A stretch of DNA of 64,000 bases from Eubacterium sp. 14-2 (GTDB taxonomy: Bacteria > Bacillota > Clostridia > Lachnospirales > Lachnospiraceae). Shown piece by piece: positions 63,359 through 64,000 of the stretch. Each line of letters starts with the position of its first letter. Position 1 is the stretch's first letter. The stretch lies in assembly GCF_000403845.2 (NCBI RefSeq), contig NZ_KE159568.1:1119633-1183632 (forward strand), given 5' to 3'. Both the position numbers and the translations under genes were made by a program. The notes below the pieces were generated by a model. The model did no database searches. It saw only the letters and a list, made by a program, of their open reading frames with translations, and was not told the DNA's origin.

Positions 63359-64000
63359 TTACTGTAACAGTGACAATACACCCTGGTTGGACTGGTTAGC
63401 CTGTGCAAGCATGGACTGGCCTGCCTGTGCAAGAATGTTATTCTTGCTGTATTCAACCATTTCAGATGCCATATCTGTATCACGGATACGGGATTCTGCT
63501 GCCTGAGTATTCTCTGCCACGTTATCCAGGTTGGCAATTGTATGCTCAAGTCTGTTCTGTAATGCTCCGAGTGCAGATCTCTGGCTGGATACATTGTTGA
63601 TTGCATTCTGAATCATTGTAATGGTTCCGGTTGCCTGCTGATAATCTCTTACGTTCGGTGTGCTAACTGTTGTAGCCGGTTTGCTTGCAACTTTAAAGAT
63701 CTGAGCTGCACACATTGCCAGATTCTTAGCACATGTTCTTACATCTCCAGAATTTGTAGTAATTGTTCCATTCTGGGTCTTATAATATGCCACACCTTTT
63801 GAATTAGCAGAATAAATTGCTCCAACCTGTACGGTACATGCTGCAAGAGCCCCGATAGATCCTCTTAAAGCTGCAGAATTATTTGTACCAACTTTCTGAT
63901 TCTTAACAACTTCATTGGTTGTCAGATAACCGGACATTGCTCCTACCTGGGTAGGTTTGATTCCGATTGCTGCTGCATTCATTGCTGCAATATTGATGGT
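63359..64000 (-). CDS. Flagellin (partial, N-terminus beyond window edge)
   Basis: The reading frame is open to the right edge, so the first ATG visible (63980-63982) is internal. The visible 213 residues end in a classical flagellin D1/D0 C-terminus: [37 protein letters not shown] and [12 protein letters not shown]. The preceding region is short and unusual and contains three cysteines, in LAACTVQVG and [12 protein letters not shown]. This is probably the main filament protein and the acceptor of the glycans made by the adjoining locus. Confidence 0.9.
   Translation of the reverse strand, partial: TINIAAMNAAAIGIKPTQVGAMSGYLTTNEVVKNQKVGTNNSAALRGSIGALAACTVQVGAIYSANSKGVAYYKTQNGTITTNSGDVRTCAKNLAMCAAQIFKVASKPATTVSTPNVRDYQQATGTITMIQNAINNVSSQRSALGALQNRLEHTIANLDNVAENTQAAESRIRDTDMASEMVEYSKNNILAQAGQSMLAQANQSNQGVLSLLQ

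Noticed and set aside
1..64000. CRISPR array, insertion sequence or prophage
   Set aside because: No regularly spaced repeats, transposase, integrase or phage structural genes were seen.

Overview
This window reads as a chromosomal segment of a flagellated, low-to-mid GC Gram-positive bacterium of the Clostridia, probably a Lachnospiraceae-type gut organism. The support is a Firmicutes rpmG-secE-nusG-rplKAJL block with an L10 leader RNA, strong AGGAGG ribosome binding sites, sigma-28 (SigD-type) promoters and flagellins. The taxonomic placement is inference. Almost every gene is on the minus strand, so transcription runs from high to low coordinates.

Layout by position. 1-3.7 kb: the ribosomal protein/NusG/SecE operon. 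3.7-6.2 kb: a FliD-like cap protein behind a sigma-28 promoter, convergent with a short flagellin-like gene; they share a bidirectional terminator. 6.2-12.3 kb: a self-contained operon with its own sigma-A promoter and terminator, encoding an AAA+ ATPase and a giant adenosine-deaminase-like protein. This matches the RADAR anti-phage system (RdrA/RdrB) and is preceded by an unrecognised 74-residue gene. 12.3-62.9 kb: a roughly 50-kb glycan and flagellin-glycosylation locus. 63.4 kb to the right edge: a flagellin, cut by the window end.

The glycan locus contains several donor pathways. They are a legionaminic acid set (legB, ptmE, legF, legG, legI, legH; no legC seen), a CDP-3,6-dideoxyhexose set (rfbF, rfbG, rfbH), and a set resembling the Campylobacter jejuni O-methyl phosphoramidate pathway (L-glutamine kinase, phosphoglutamine cytidylyltransferase, class I amidotransferase, CysC-like kinase, methyltransferase; 27.1-32.1 kb). 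There is also a phosphocholine-type set (BCCT transporter, choline kinase-like, LicC-like cytidylyltransferase, and an alkaline-phosphatase-superfamily protein in place of LicD; 52.1-57.3 kb). An acyl/formyl tailoring group (ATP-grasp, GNAT, CapK/PaaK-like ligase, formyltransferase, RraA-like) lies at 33.8-38.3 kb, followed by aminotransferase, TPP-enzyme, aldolase, radical-SAM and glycosyltransferase genes. A Maf-type (DUF115) flagellin glycosyltransferase at 49.4-51.3 kb ties the locus to the flagellum.

The two most striking non-gene signals are two near-identical units at 51.7-52.0 kb and 62.9-63.2 kb. Each has a sigma-28 promoter, a conserved 5' hairpin, a strong ribosome binding site with a tiny diverged reading frame, and a conserved small hairpin with a T run. 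Each sits directly upstream of a glycan operon, which places the glycosylation genes under flagellar late-gene control with a possible attenuator or small RNA. Other local oddities are a G9 tract inside a GNAT gene (a candidate phase-variation switch), a 36-bp tandem repeat that copies the translation start region of legF, and a remnant of an AAA-ATPase/nuclease gene.
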